From positions 18,949 through 82,948 of the forward strand of contig NZ_JAIBES010000151.1 in assembly GCF_019459305.1 (NCBI RefSeq): 64,000 nucleotides of DNA. The letters run 5' to 3'. Each line of letters opens with the position of its first letter. The first letter of the stretch is position 1. This document shows, piece after piece, positions 55,337 to 63,629 of the stretch. The notes under the pieces were generated by a model, which saw nothing but the letters and a program-made list of their open reading frames with translations, did no database searches and was not told the DNA's origin. Position numbers and translations under genes: made by a program. The stretch comes from Sphingopyxis sp. GTDB lineage: Bacteria > Pseudomonadota > Alphaproteobacteria > Sphingomonadales > Sphingomonadaceae.

Positions 55337-55379
55337 CGAAGGCAGAGGTCAAGCGTTCAATACCCTGCGGGTGCGCCAT
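55337..55379 (+). repeat. Right attachment-type repeat of the genomic island (degenerate tRNA-Arg 3' end)
   Basis: CGAAGGCAGAGGTCAAGCG (55337) to GCGGGTGCGCCAT (55379) matches the tRNA-Arg 3' end at 41691-41733 at 36 of 43 positions in the same orientation. The 5' half of the tRNA is absent, so this is not a second gene. It marks the right edge of the 13.6-kb insert. The seven differences suggest an old insertion. Confidence 0.78.
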
Positions 55380-55419
55380 ACCTCTTCCATCGATATTCGT
55401 ATCGCGCGCCGTGCGGCAT

Positions 55420-55692
55420 TCACGCGGCCGCCGCCCCGCGGCGCATGCGTGTTGCATTGTCCGCCGGCTCGCAAACGGCGCTGGCGACCAGCACGCTTTC
55501 GCGCAGTTTTGCGGCAATGATCACAGCTGTTTGCGCATCGAGATTGTCCAGCGCGGTTTCGATATGAATAAGGCCGCCGCGTAGCTGCGCCGACATCATC
55601 GAAGGGATCAGCGATCGTTGCGCAAAGATTCCGGCGATGCGCGGTAGCGTCTGCGGGTCCGGAGCCGCCACGATCCGGAAACAGTGGCTCAC
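55420..55692 (-). CDS. Small ACT-domain-like protein
   Basis: 90 residues. HCFRIVAAPDPQTLPRIAGI, then LIPSMMSAQL and IHIETALDNLDAQTAVIIA, follow the strand-helix-strand pattern of an ACT domain, similar to the small subunit of acetolactate synthase. The start overlaps the stop of the amino-acid dehydrogenase gene (ATGA). A regulatory subunit that senses a branched-chain amino acid is a reasonable guess. It is the first gene to the right of the island repeat. Confidence 0.7.
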   Translation of the reverse strand: MSHCFRIVAAPDPQTLPRIAGIFAQRSLIPSMMSAQLRGGLIHIETALDNLDAQTAVIIAAKLRESVLVASAVCEPADNATRMRRGAAAA

Positions 55693-56741
55693 GCCGCGAG
55701 GCGCCCTGCCGATGCGATCAGGCGCTCGGCAGTTTCGTCGGCGGCGGTGGCGGGGGAGATGTCGCGGCGGGCCGCTTCTTCCAGAATCGCGGTGACGCGC
55801 GGGCCGATCTGGGCGACGCGCTGCGCGACGCTCGCGGCGCTCTCGCCCAGATATTCGGCCGACACGCTGATGATGCCCCCCGCGTTGGCGACATAGTCGG
55901 GGACATAGGTGATCCCGCGCTCGCGGAGCATGCCCGCGATTTCAGGCGTCGCGAGCTGGTTGTTGGCGCCGCCGCAGACGAGCTTCGCCTTCATCGCCGC
56001 GACGGTTGGTTCATCGAGCACGCCGCCGAGCGCGCAGGGGACGAAGACGTCGGCCTCGACCGATGCGATCGTATCGGCGCTGACGACGCGTGCGCCGAGG
56101 ATCGTGGCGAGCCGGTCGCGACGGCCGGGTGCGACATCGGCGATGACCAATCGTGCGCCTGCATCAGCAAGGCGGCGGCACAGCTCGCCGCCGACATTGC
56201 CGGTCCCCTGCACCGCGACGGTGAGCCCCTTGAGATCCGAGCCGAGCGCGAAGGCTGCGCTGGCCTCGATCGCGCCGAACACGCCTTGCGCGGTCCATGG
56301 CGACGGATCGCCGCCTGCTGCCGCGCCGACCGCGGCCAGCCCGGCGACATGGCGGGTTTCGCGCGCCACCTCTTGCATGTCGGCGACGGTCGTTCCGACG
56401 TCCTCGGCGGTGACATAGCGGCCGCCCAGCGCCGCGACGGCGCGGCCAAAGGCTTGGAACAGCGCGGCGCGGTCGAACGGTCCGTCGGGACGACGCAGCA
56501 CCGCCTTGGCGCCGCCAAAGGGCAGTCCCGCCATGGCGTTTTTGTAGCTCATTCCTTCGGCGAGCCGGAAGGCGTCGGTGAACGCCTGGTCGAGGTCGGG
56601 ATAATGCCACAGGCGGCAGCCACCCGCGCCCGGCCCCAATGTCGTCGAATGGACGACAATGATGCCGTCGAGCCCGGCGCTCTTGTCCTCCAGACGGACG
56701 GTTTCGAGGGCGGGCAAACGACCTGAAAATTGCACAACCAT
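55689..56741 (-). CDS. Glu/Leu/Phe/Val dehydrogenase family protein (leucine dehydrogenase-like)
   Basis: 350 residues from the ATG at 56741, which follows AAGGAGG by five bases. GPGAGGCRLWHYPD is the first signature and GMSYKNAMAGLPFGGAKAVL carries the catalytic lysine. A Rossmann domain follows (VAVQGTGNVGGELCRRLADA). It oxidatively deaminates a branched-chain or aromatic amino acid using NAD. The divergent Lrp-type gene 119 bases away and the ACT-domain partner fit feedback and leucine-responsive control. Confidence 0.9.
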   Translation of the reverse strand: MVVQFSGRLPALETVRLEDKSAGLDGIIVVHSTTLGPGAGGCRLWHYPDLDQAFTDAFRLAEGMSYKNAMAGLPFGGAKAVLRRPDGPFDRAALFQAFGRAVAALGGRYVTAEDVGTTVADMQEVARETRHVAGLAAVGAAAGGDPSPWTAQGVFGAIEASAAFALGSDLKGLTVAVQGTGNVGGELCRRLADAGARLVIADVAPGRRDRLATILGARVVSADTIASVEADVFVPCALGGVLDEPTVAAMKAKLVCGGANNQLATPEIAGMLRERGITYVPDYVANAGGIISVSAEYLGESAASVAQRVAQIGPRVTAILEEAARRDISPATAADETAERLIASAGRLAA

Positions 56742-56860
56742 GATGGCCTCCTTCACGCTATGCTTATCGCAGACCGGCGGCGGTTAAACTTGCTCGATTT
56801 TTAGAGTATTCGCCGCTATTTCGGTCAAAGTATCTCGGCTTTCAGAATTATGGGGTGAAA
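56742..56860. promoter_or_regulatory. Divergent promoter region between the dehydrogenase and Lrp genes
   Basis: This 119-base gap must hold both promoters. It contains an AT-rich core with the near-palindrome CTC-GATTTTTA-GAG around 56790, the sort of sequence bound by Lrp/AsnC proteins. No clear -35/-10 pair was assigned by eye. Confidence 0.4.
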
Positions 56861-57325
56861 ATGACCGATCTTGATCCGTTCGAGAAAAATATCATTCGCG
56901 AGCTGCAGCGCGACGCCAGCCTGACCACCGCCGAGCTCGCCGAGCGCGTCGGGCTGTCGCCGTCGCCATGCTGGCGGCGCATCGACCGGCTCGAACGCGA
57001 TGGCTATATCAAGGGGCGGGTGGCGGTAATCGACCGGCGCAAGGTCGGGCTGCACGCGCATATTTTTGCGCAGGTCAAGCTCAACGCCCACGGCCGCGCC
57101 AATCTCGACGAGTTCAGCGACGCGATCGCGGCCTTTCCCGAAGTGCTCGGCGCTTATGTGCTGATGGGCAATATGGATTTCATGCTGCGCATCGTGGCGA
57201 AGGACATCGACGCCTATGAGGCGTTTTTCTTCGACAAATTGAGCAAGCTGCCCGGGGTACAGGAAATCAATTCCACGGTGGCGTTGTCGGAGATCAAGTC
57301 GACGAACGAGTTGCCGATTATCTAG
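56861..57325 (+). CDS. Lrp/AsnC family transcriptional regulator
   Basis: 154 residues from the ATG at 56861, with GGGGTGA just upstream; a GTG two codons earlier is also possible. The N-terminal HTH (NIIRELQRDASLTTAELAER, then VGLSPSPCWRRIDRL) is followed by the RAM/ACT-like effector domain (VLGAYVLMGNMDFMLRIVAK). It probably controls the divergent branched-chain amino-acid dehydrogenase gene and itself. Confidence 0.92.
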   Translation: MTDLDPFEKNIIRELQRDASLTTAELAERVGLSPSPCWRRIDRLERDGYIKGRVAVIDRRKVGLHAHIFAQVKLNAHGRANLDEFSDAIAAFPEVLGAYVLMGNMDFMLRIVAKDIDAYEAFFFDKLSKLPGVQEINSTVALSEIKSTNELPII

Positions 57326-57434
57326 GGTTCGATAGGTGGCTTGGGTATGGCGGCCAGTTTGACTCGCGCCGCCGGGTGCGCCAGATGCCCCTGCATGGCG
57401 GTTTCGGCCAAATATGGGAGGGAAGCAGCACCAC

Positions 57435-58631
57435 ATGTACGACCTGCTGACCGGCCTGTCGGTGATCGAAGCCTCGTCCTTCGTCGCCTCGCCCACCGCT
57501 GGGCTCTATTGCGCGCAAATGGGGGCCGAAGTGATCCGCGTCGACCAGATCGGCGGCGGTCCTGACTATCGCCGCTGGCCGGTGACCGCGGGCAATGACT
57601 CGCTCTACTGGGAAAATCTCAACCGCGCCAAAAAGTCGGTCGCGCTTGATTTGAGTCGGCCCGAGGGCCGCGATTTGTTGCAGGCGCTGGTGCGCGCGAC
57701 GGGCCAATTCATCACCAACTTCCCGGTCGACGGCTTCTTGTCGCATGAGCTGCTCGCCGCGGAACGCCCCGACCTGATCACCGTCCGCATCATGGGCTGG
57801 GCCGACGGCTCGCCCGCGCTCGACTATACTGTCAACAACAGCGTCGGTTATCCGATGCTCACCGGCCCCGGACCCGAGCCGGTGAACCATGTGCTGCCCG
57901 CGTGGGATTTGCTCAGCGGCGCCTATGCCGGCTTTGCGCTGCTCGCCGCGATCCAGCGGCGCACCGCGACCGGAGCGGGCAGCGAGGTGCGGGTGCCGCT
58001 GTCCGATGTCGCGATCGGCACCGTCGCCAATCTCGGCGGGGTGGCCGAGGTGCTTTACAACGGTGCGAACCGGCCGCGGCTCGGCAACGCCGTCTATGGC
58101 CTGTTCGGGCGCGATTTTGTGACCGCCGACGGCCAGCGGACGATGATCGTTGTCGTGACACCGCGGCAATGGACCAATCTGGTCGCGGCCCTCGGCTTGG
58201 GCGATGCCATCGCGGCTGTCGAGGCGGCACGCGGGGTATCCTTTGCGATCGACGACGGTCTGCGCTTCATCCATCGCGATGCGTTGTATCCGCTGTTCGA
58301 GCGCGCGATCGGGGCGCGTGCGCATGCCGATCTTGCCGCGGCGTTCGATGCGGGCGGGACAGTCCATTCGCCCTATCGCACGATGCTCGACGCCGTTCAG
58401 GATCCGGCGCTGGTCGCCGAAAACCCCATCTTCGGGACGGCCGACAACCCCAGCGGCTTTGCCTATCCCGCCGTAGGCGCCTTCGCGACCTTGCCACAGG
58501 ACGCGCGCCAGCCGCCACGCCCCGCGCCGCGCAATGGTCAGCATAGCGAAGAAATTTTGGCGGACCGCCTTTCGCTGCCGTCGGGCGAGATTGCCCGGCT
58601 GATCGATGCCGGTATCGTCGGCATTGCCTGA
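57435..58631 (+). CDS. Family III CoA-transferase (CaiB/BaiF)
   Basis: 398 residues from the ATG at 57435, about 13 bases after GGGAGG; an in-frame ATG lies seven codons upstream. LTGLSVIEASSFVASPTAGL, then RRWPVTAGNDSLYWENLNRAK, follow the family pattern. It moves CoA between carboxylic acids. It leads a run with a thiolase and a methylsuccinyl-CoA-dehydrogenase-like gene (gaps of 14 and -1 bases), so its product likely feeds or drains that acyl-CoA pathway. Confidence 0.88.
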   Translation: MYDLLTGLSVIEASSFVASPTAGLYCAQMGAEVIRVDQIGGGPDYRRWPVTAGNDSLYWENLNRAKKSVALDLSRPEGRDLLQALVRATGQFITNFPVDGFLSHELLAAERPDLITVRIMGWADGSPALDYTVNNSVGYPMLTGPGPEPVNHVLPAWDLLSGAYAGFALLAAIQRRTATGAGSEVRVPLSDVAIGTVANLGGVAEVLYNGANRPRLGNAVYGLFGRDFVTADGQRTMIVVVTPRQWTNLVAALGLGDAIAAVEAARGVSFAIDDGLRFIHRDALYPLFERAIGARAHADLAAAFDAGGTVHSPYRTMLDAVQDPALVAENPIFGTADNPSGFAYPAVGAFATLPQDARQPPRPAPRNGQHSEEILADRLSLPSGEIARLIDAGIVGIA

Positions 58632-58645
58632 ACCTGGAGAATGAC

Positions 58646-59875
58646 ATGACCCTGCGCCGCGCCGCCATCGTTGCCCCGATCCGTACCGCCGTCGGCAAAT
58701 TCGGCGGCGCCCTCGCCAGCCTGGATGCCGGGCAGCTCGGCGCGGTGGTGCTCAAAGCGCTGATCGAGCGCACCGCGATCGATCCGGTGCGCGTCGATGA
58801 TGTCGTGTTTTCGCAGGGCTATGGCAATGGCGAGGCGCCGAGCATCGGTCACTGGTCGTGGCTGGCCGCGGGGCTGCCGCTCGAAGTGCCGGGCTACCAG
58901 CTCGACCGCCGCTGCGGTTCGGGGTTGCAGGCAATCGCCAACGCCGCGATGATGGTCCAGACCGGCATGTCCGACGTCGTCGTCGCGGGCGGGGTCGAAT
59001 CGATGTCGAACGTCGAGCATTACAGCATCGATGTCCGCAAGGGCGTGCGCGCCGGCAATCTGGTGCTGCACGACCGGCTGACGCGCGGGCGGTTGATGTC
59101 GCAGCCGATCGAACGCTTCGGGGTGATCAGCGGGATGATCGAGACCGCCGAAAATCTCGCGAAGGACTTTGGCATCACGCGCGAAGCCGCTGACGCCTAT
59201 GCGGTGGGCAGCCATCAGCGCGCCGCGGCGGCGTGGGCCAAGGGGCTGTTTGATGACGAACTGGTCCCGGTCGCGGTGCCGCAGCGCAAGGGCGATTCGG
59301 TGATCTTTGCCCATGACGAAGGCTATCGCGCCGATGCGACGCTCGAATCGCTCGGAGCGCTGCGCGCGATTGAGGCGAAGAGTATCCCGGGCGCGGTGGT
59401 GACCGCGGGCAATGCCAGCCAGCAGAATGATGCCGCCGCCGCGTGCCTGGTCGTCGCCGAGGACAAGCTCGACGAACTCGGGCTCGAACCGATCGCCTGG
59501 TTCCACAGCTGGGCGGCGGCGGGCTGCGAGCCCAGCCGCATGGGGATCGGGCCGGTACCCGCAGTCGAACGGCTGTTCGCGCGCACCGGGCTCGGCTGGG
59601 ACGACATCGATTTGGTCGAACTGAACGAAGCGTTCGCGCCGCAGGTGCTCGCCTGCCTGAAGGGCTGGGGCTGGGCAGAGGACGACGGCCGCCTCGCCAT
59701 GCTCAACGTCAACGGCTCGGGAATTTCGCTCGGCCACCCGATCGGCGCGACCGGTGGGCGCATCCTGGCGAACCTGACGCGCGAGCTGGTGCGCCGCGAC
59801 GGGCGCTACGGGCTGGAGACGATGTGCATTGGCGGCGGGCAGGGCATCGCCGCGATTTTCGAGCGCGCCGCCTGA
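58646..59875 (+). CDS. Acetyl-CoA acyltransferase (thiolase)
   Basis: 409 residues. The nucleophilic cysteine is in YQLDRRCGSGLQAIANAAMM near residue 90. The other active-site motifs are LNVNGSGISLGHPIGATGGR with the conserved histidine and ETMCIGGGQGIAAIFE with the second cysteine. It splits a 3-ketoacyl-CoA or forms one from acetyl-CoA. Its stop overlaps the next gene's ATG (TGATG), so both are translated together. Confidence 0.92.
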   Translation: MTLRRAAIVAPIRTAVGKFGGALASLDAGQLGAVVLKALIERTAIDPVRVDDVVFSQGYGNGEAPSIGHWSWLAAGLPLEVPGYQLDRRCGSGLQAIANAAMMVQTGMSDVVVAGGVESMSNVEHYSIDVRKGVRAGNLVLHDRLTRGRLMSQPIERFGVISGMIETAENLAKDFGITREAADAYAVGSHQRAAAAWAKGLFDDELVPVAVPQRKGDSVIFAHDEGYRADATLESLGALRAIEAKSIPGAVVTAGNASQQNDAAAACLVVAEDKLDELGLEPIAWFHSWAAAGCEPSRMGIGPVPAVERLFARTGLGWDDIDLVELNEAFAPQVLACLKGWGWAEDDGRLAMLNVNGSGISLGHPIGATGGRILANLTRELVRRDGRYGLETMCIGGGQGIAAIFERAA

Positions 59876-61467
59876 TGGATTTGCGGCAAGCGCTACAAGC
59901 GGCGAACACCTATCGCGCCGCCGCGGTGGAAGCGCTCGCCGCACGGTTGGCTGAGCGGCCGATCGATCATGAGCAGCGCGCCGCGCACGGTTTTGCGTGG
60001 GTCGCGACGACGGTGGCGGCGCTCGATGCGGTGCAGGCGTGGTGCGAGTCCGGCCAAGGCGCGAACCCGCTTGATGCGAAGATTGCGACGCTCGCCTTTG
60101 CCGAAGGGATCGGCCAGCTCGTGGGCGGTTTGGCGATGGGGCAGAACGAGATATTCCGCCCCGCCGATCTCCGGGTCGGTGCGGCGGCGCGGACGCTCGC
60201 CAACAGCTGCAGCGATCTGCTCGACGCCGACCATGCCGCGCTGCGGGCCGAAATCGCGGCGGCGCTCGCCGACGGCCACTGGCCTAGCGAAACGCTGCAC
60301 GATGCCGATCTCGACGCGATCCGCGACCAGTTTCGCCGCTTCACCGATGCCGAGATCGTACCGCACGCGCATGGCTGGCACCTTGCCAACGCGCTGATTC
60401 CCGACGCCACGGTGCGGGCGATGGCCGAACTTGGCACCTTCGGCGTCTGCATTCCTGAGGATTTTGGCGGGCTGGGCCTGTCGAAGCTGGTGATGTGCAT
60501 TGTCACCGAGGAATTGTCGCGCGGCTGGATCGGCGCGGGATCGCTCGGCACGCGGTCGGAGATCGCGGGCGAGCTGATCGCGATGGGCGGCACCGACGTG
60601 CAGAAAGCCCAATGGTTGCCGCGGATTGCGAGCGGCGAAATACTTCCAACCGCGGTGTTCACCGAGCCCGACGTGGGATCGGACCTGGGCTCGCTCCAGA
60701 CGCGCGCGCGACAGGATGCGAGTGGGACGTGGGTTATCGACGGGGCGAAGACGTGGATTACCCATGCCGCGCGGTCGGACCTGATGACGCTGCTGGCGCG
60801 CACCTTGCCGGACGCGAAGGGCTATGCCGGGCTGTCGATGCTGCTCGTCCCGAAGCCGCGCGGGACCGAGAGCGACGTCTTTCCGGCTGCGGGGATGAAT
60901 GGCAGCGAGATTGAGGTGCTCGGCTATCGCGGGATGCGCGAATATGCGTTGCAATTCGACGCGATGGCGGCGCCTGCCGACGCTTTGCTCGGCGGCGAAG
61001 AGGGGCAGGGGTTCAAACAGCTGATGCGGACCTTTGAGGGCGCGCGCATCCAGACCGCGGCGCGCGCGGTGGGGGTGGCACGGCGGGCCCTCGAACTGGG
61101 GCTGGGCTATGCGTTGGCGCGCAAACAATTCGGCAAGGCGATCGTCCATTTTCCGCGCGTCACCGACAAGCTGGCGATGAGTCTGGCCGATTTCGTTACG
61201 GCGCGCGAGCTGAGCTATGCGGCGGCGCGCGCCAAGGACAGCGGCAGGCGCTGTGATATCGAGGCGGGGATGGCAAAGCTGCTCGCTGCGCGCGCCGCTT
61301 GGTCGAACGCCGACGCCAGCCTGCAAATCCACGGCGGCAACGGTTATGCGCTGGAATATGAGATTAGCCGGGTGCTGTGCGACGCGCGCATCCTCAACAT
61401 TTTCGAAGGCGCGGCGGAAATTCAGGCGCAGGTGATCGCGCGAGGACTGATCGAGCGGCGTAACTGA
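59875..61467 (+). CDS. Methylsuccinyl-CoA dehydrogenase-like acyl-CoA dehydrogenase
   Basis: 530 residues. The 140-residue N-terminal extension (ERPIDHEQRAAHGFAWVATT, MGQNEIFRPADL) is larger than in ordinary acyl-CoA dehydrogenases and matches (2S)-methylsuccinyl-CoA dehydrogenase of the ethylmalonyl-CoA pathway. Core blocks are PEDFGGLGLSKLVMCIVTEE, GSLGTRSEIAGELI and TEPDVGSDLGSLQTRA; the catalytic glutamate lies in ILNIFEGAAEIQAQVIAR. It would oxidise methylsuccinyl-CoA to mesaconyl-CoA. The other pathway genes (ccr, ecm, mch) are not in this window, so the assignment rests on the family match. Confidence 0.82.
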   Translation: MDLRQALQAANTYRAAAVEALAARLAERPIDHEQRAAHGFAWVATTVAALDAVQAWCESGQGANPLDAKIATLAFAEGIGQLVGGLAMGQNEIFRPADLRVGAAARTLANSCSDLLDADHAALRAEIAAALADGHWPSETLHDADLDAIRDQFRRFTDAEIVPHAHGWHLANALIPDATVRAMAELGTFGVCIPEDFGGLGLSKLVMCIVTEELSRGWIGAGSLGTRSEIAGELIAMGGTDVQKAQWLPRIASGEILPTAVFTEPDVGSDLGSLQTRARQDASGTWVIDGAKTWITHAARSDLMTLLARTLPDAKGYAGLSMLLVPKPRGTESDVFPAAGMNGSEIEVLGYRGMREYALQFDAMAAPADALLGGEEGQGFKQLMRTFEGARIQTAARAVGVARRALELGLGYALARKQFGKAIVHFPRVTDKLAMSLADFVTARELSYAAARAKDSGRRCDIEAGMAKLLAARAAWSNADASLQIHGGNGYALEYEISRVLCDARILNIFEGAAEIQAQVIARGLIERRN

Positions 61468-61643
61468 TCCGCGGATGGGGTGACGCTGCGTTTTTATCGC
61501 GCCCCAAAAAAATAAATTGCCTCATAACAGGGTTAATGCGAAGGGCGCCAATCGCAGCGAAGCGAGCATTTTGGGGGGTGAATTTCGTTTCGGTCGCGCA
61601 GAGCGAGGCCGCGTGTCCCCGCTACCAAACTTGATTTCGACTC

Positions 61644-62144
61644 GTGATGCTCTATTCAAATCCCGTGCACGGCGACCCTGACAATTACATCAGCTTGCTG
61701 TCTGTCGCGCAGATTGAAACGTTGCGACACGTTTATGAGCACAAAAATTCCAAGCAAATCGCCCGTCTGATGAATGTTTCGCCGCATACGGTGGACGAGC
61801 GAGTGCGGAGATCATTAAAAAAGCTTAATGCTTCCAATCGGATAGAGGCGGCCCGTATCCTGGCAGTTAACGGTGTCTTCGATCATGTTACCCCTTATCA
61901 GCCTTTGACATATCAATTGATCGACCTAGGCGACACCTCCCCACCCTCCGATGCCGAGCCGGGGCGCAGTTCGTTTCGGCGACTATTCGATATCGGTTTG
62001 CCGTTCCCGACCGCGTCCCAGCCGACCAATCGGCATGGGTTGATGGAAAGGATTATCTGGCCAATTTTGATCGCCTTTGCGACCATCTTGGCGTTTTCCG
62101 CTCTCTATTCGATCCTTGTCGGACTTGGTCAGCTGATGTCCTGA
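61644..62144 (+). CDS. LuxR-type HTH protein with C-terminal membrane helix
   Basis: 166 residues from a GTG, or 165 from the ATG next to it. The GerE-type HTH is SVAQIETLRHVYEHKNSKQI then ARLMNVSPHTVDERVRRSLK near residues 20-65. No receiver or ligand domain is present. A linker of about 70 residues leads to one membrane helix (IIWPILIAFATILAFSALYS) at the end. It is thus a membrane-tethered DNA-binding protein. It starts a cluster of four short genes on the same strand. Confidence 0.8.
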   Translation: MMLYSNPVHGDPDNYISLLSVAQIETLRHVYEHKNSKQIARLMNVSPHTVDERVRRSLKKLNASNRIEAARILAVNGVFDHVTPYQPLTYQLIDLGDTSPPSDAEPGRSSFRRLFDIGLPFPTASQPTNRHGLMERIIWPILIAFATILAFSALYSILVGLGQLMS

Positions 62145-62205
62145 ACGTCCGTACCGAATGCTGCGGGGGGGAAACCGGTAGCATTCTTTTTCAAGGAAAA
62201 AGAAC

Positions 62206-62583
62206 ATGCTGAATGAACGAGTTTCGGCGGCGAAAAAAATTGCGGCCGACCTGCACCAGGCCGAAGATGCCATCGACGAAGCGATGATCCGCATTGCCCA
62301 GCTGGCGGCCACCCTGCCCACCGCGCGCCGCGACACCAATATGTCGGCGATCGTCGGCCAGACCGCGATGTCGAAGGTTGCGAATGCGCTCGCCGCCGCC
62401 GGCGAAGTCCGCCAGTTGTTGACCGACGCGCATCTCGCGCTGACGGTAACGCAAAAGGAAGTGGGACTGGGAACGCGCATGTTCGGCGCCGGTGTCAAAC
62501 CTGCCGCCAAGCTTCTCGACGAAGGCAGCAACGACCAGGCCGCAACCGAAGTCGCCGCAGCGCCTTTCGCGCGGGCCGTTTGA
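62206..62583 (+). CDS. Small soluble helical protein, unknown
   Basis: 125 residues with AAGGAA six bases before the ATG. The sequence is almost wholly helical and amphipathic (AAKKIAADLHQAEDAIDEAM, then AIVGQTAMSKVANALAAAGE), with no cysteine and no membrane segment. It may form a helical bundle. I do not recognise the family. It lies between the HTH-membrane gene and a membrane protein gene. Confidence 0.75.
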   Translation: MLNERVSAAKKIAADLHQAEDAIDEAMIRIAQLAATLPTARRDTNMSAIVGQTAMSKVANALAAAGEVRQLLTDAHLALTVTQKEVGLGTRMFGAGVKPAAKLLDEGSNDQAATEVAAAPFARAV

Positions 62584-62608
62584 ACATCAGGAAGGGTTAA
62601 AAGCCACA

Positions 62609-63022
62609 ATGTGGTCCGTGGCGATTTACTATACAGTACTGCTCATTACGGTCGCCGTTGCCATCCGGCGCGGCGGTCCGTTTGAGCGGTGGGCGGCCTA
62701 CACCGCCCTGATCGCCTCGGTTCTCACCAGCGCTGTGTCTCCGTTTCCGACCTGGACCGATATTGAATTTAATATCTTTGTAATTGACGTGCTGGTGCTG
62801 CTCAGCTTCTGGTTCATTACCCTGAAGACGCAGAGTTTCTGGCCCTACTGGATCACCGGCTGGCAATTGATCGCCATTTTCGGCCATATCCAGAAGTTCA
62901 TGTTCGCAGAGATATTGGCGCGACCCTATTCGCTCCTGTCAGTTTATATATCGTATCCGATCCTGTTGCTGATCATTTATGCAGCGGGTTCGTCCAGCCG
63001 GAAGCGTGACGTCGCAGCCTGA
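62609..63022 (+). CDS. Four-helix membrane protein, unknown
   Basis: 137 residues, mostly hydrophobic, with four predicted helices (VAIYYTVLLITVAVAI, WAAYTALIASVLTSAV, IFVIDVLVLLSFWFIT and LLSVYISYPILLLIIYA) and few charged residues between them. No family is recognised. It begins 25 bases after the previous gene and is followed by a winged-helix gene after 30 bases. Confidence 0.78.
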   Translation: MWSVAIYYTVLLITVAVAIRRGGPFERWAAYTALIASVLTSAVSPFPTWTDIEFNIFVIDVLVLLSFWFITLKTQSFWPYWITGWQLIAIFGHIQKFMFAEILARPYSLLSVYISYPILLLIIYAAGSSSRKRDVAA

Positions 63023-63052
63023 TGTTTGTGGCCCCCCAAGGGGTTACCGCGC

Positions 63053-63556
63053 ATGCAGCAATTTTCGAACCAAGAAGTTGCAGAACTAAAGTCGCGGATC
63101 GACGAGATCCACGAACTGCTGGCGGGCCGCGGCGGCGAATTGCCGGCGCCCCCCACAGATCGTAGCGGCAACAAAGGCAACGAAGGCTCGCCCCAGGCGG
63201 TGTTGCTGAACCAGCTGTCACTCAGCATCCAGATCCGCCGGATCCGTCGCAACCATTTTGGTAGCGCTGAACTGGCGGGACCGATCTGGGACATGATGCT
63301 CGACCTGATGCTCGCCGAAAGCCACGATCGCGCGCTCAGTGCCAGCGATCTGGCGACCGGCGCCGGGGTGCCGCTGTCGTCGGGGCTGCGGATGATCAGC
63401 ACGCTCGAGCGGCTTGGGCTGGCGCAGCGCTCGATCGACGAACGCGACCGGCGGCGGACGATCGTTCGCCTGACCGGTAACGGAACCGAACGAATGGCGA
63501 GCTATTTCGAAAAAATCGGCGTGGCCTCGCAAAACAACCACATGCTCGCGGCCTGA
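63053..63556 (+). CDS. Winged-helix (MarR-like) transcriptional regulator
   Basis: 167 residues from the ATG at 63053; a GTG nine codons earlier is possible. The N-terminal half has a short coiled coil (EVAELKSRIDEIHELLAG). The C-terminal half is a winged helix: ALSASDLATGAGVPLSSGLR, then MISTLERLGLAQRSIDERDRR with the basic wing, as in MarR proteins. It closes the small cluster and probably regulates it or a nearby unit. Confidence 0.83.
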   Translation: MQQFSNQEVAELKSRIDEIHELLAGRGGELPAPPTDRSGNKGNEGSPQAVLLNQLSLSIQIRRIRRNHFGSAELAGPIWDMMLDLMLAESHDRALSASDLATGAGVPLSSGLRMISTLERLGLAQRSIDERDRRRTIVRLTGNGTERMASYFEKIGVASQNNHMLAA

Positions 63557-63629
63557 CCTCCCCCCGACCGGGTGCGATGGCCGAGCGGGTCGCACACGCC
63601 GCACCCGGTCACCCCTCCGATCTGCCCAA

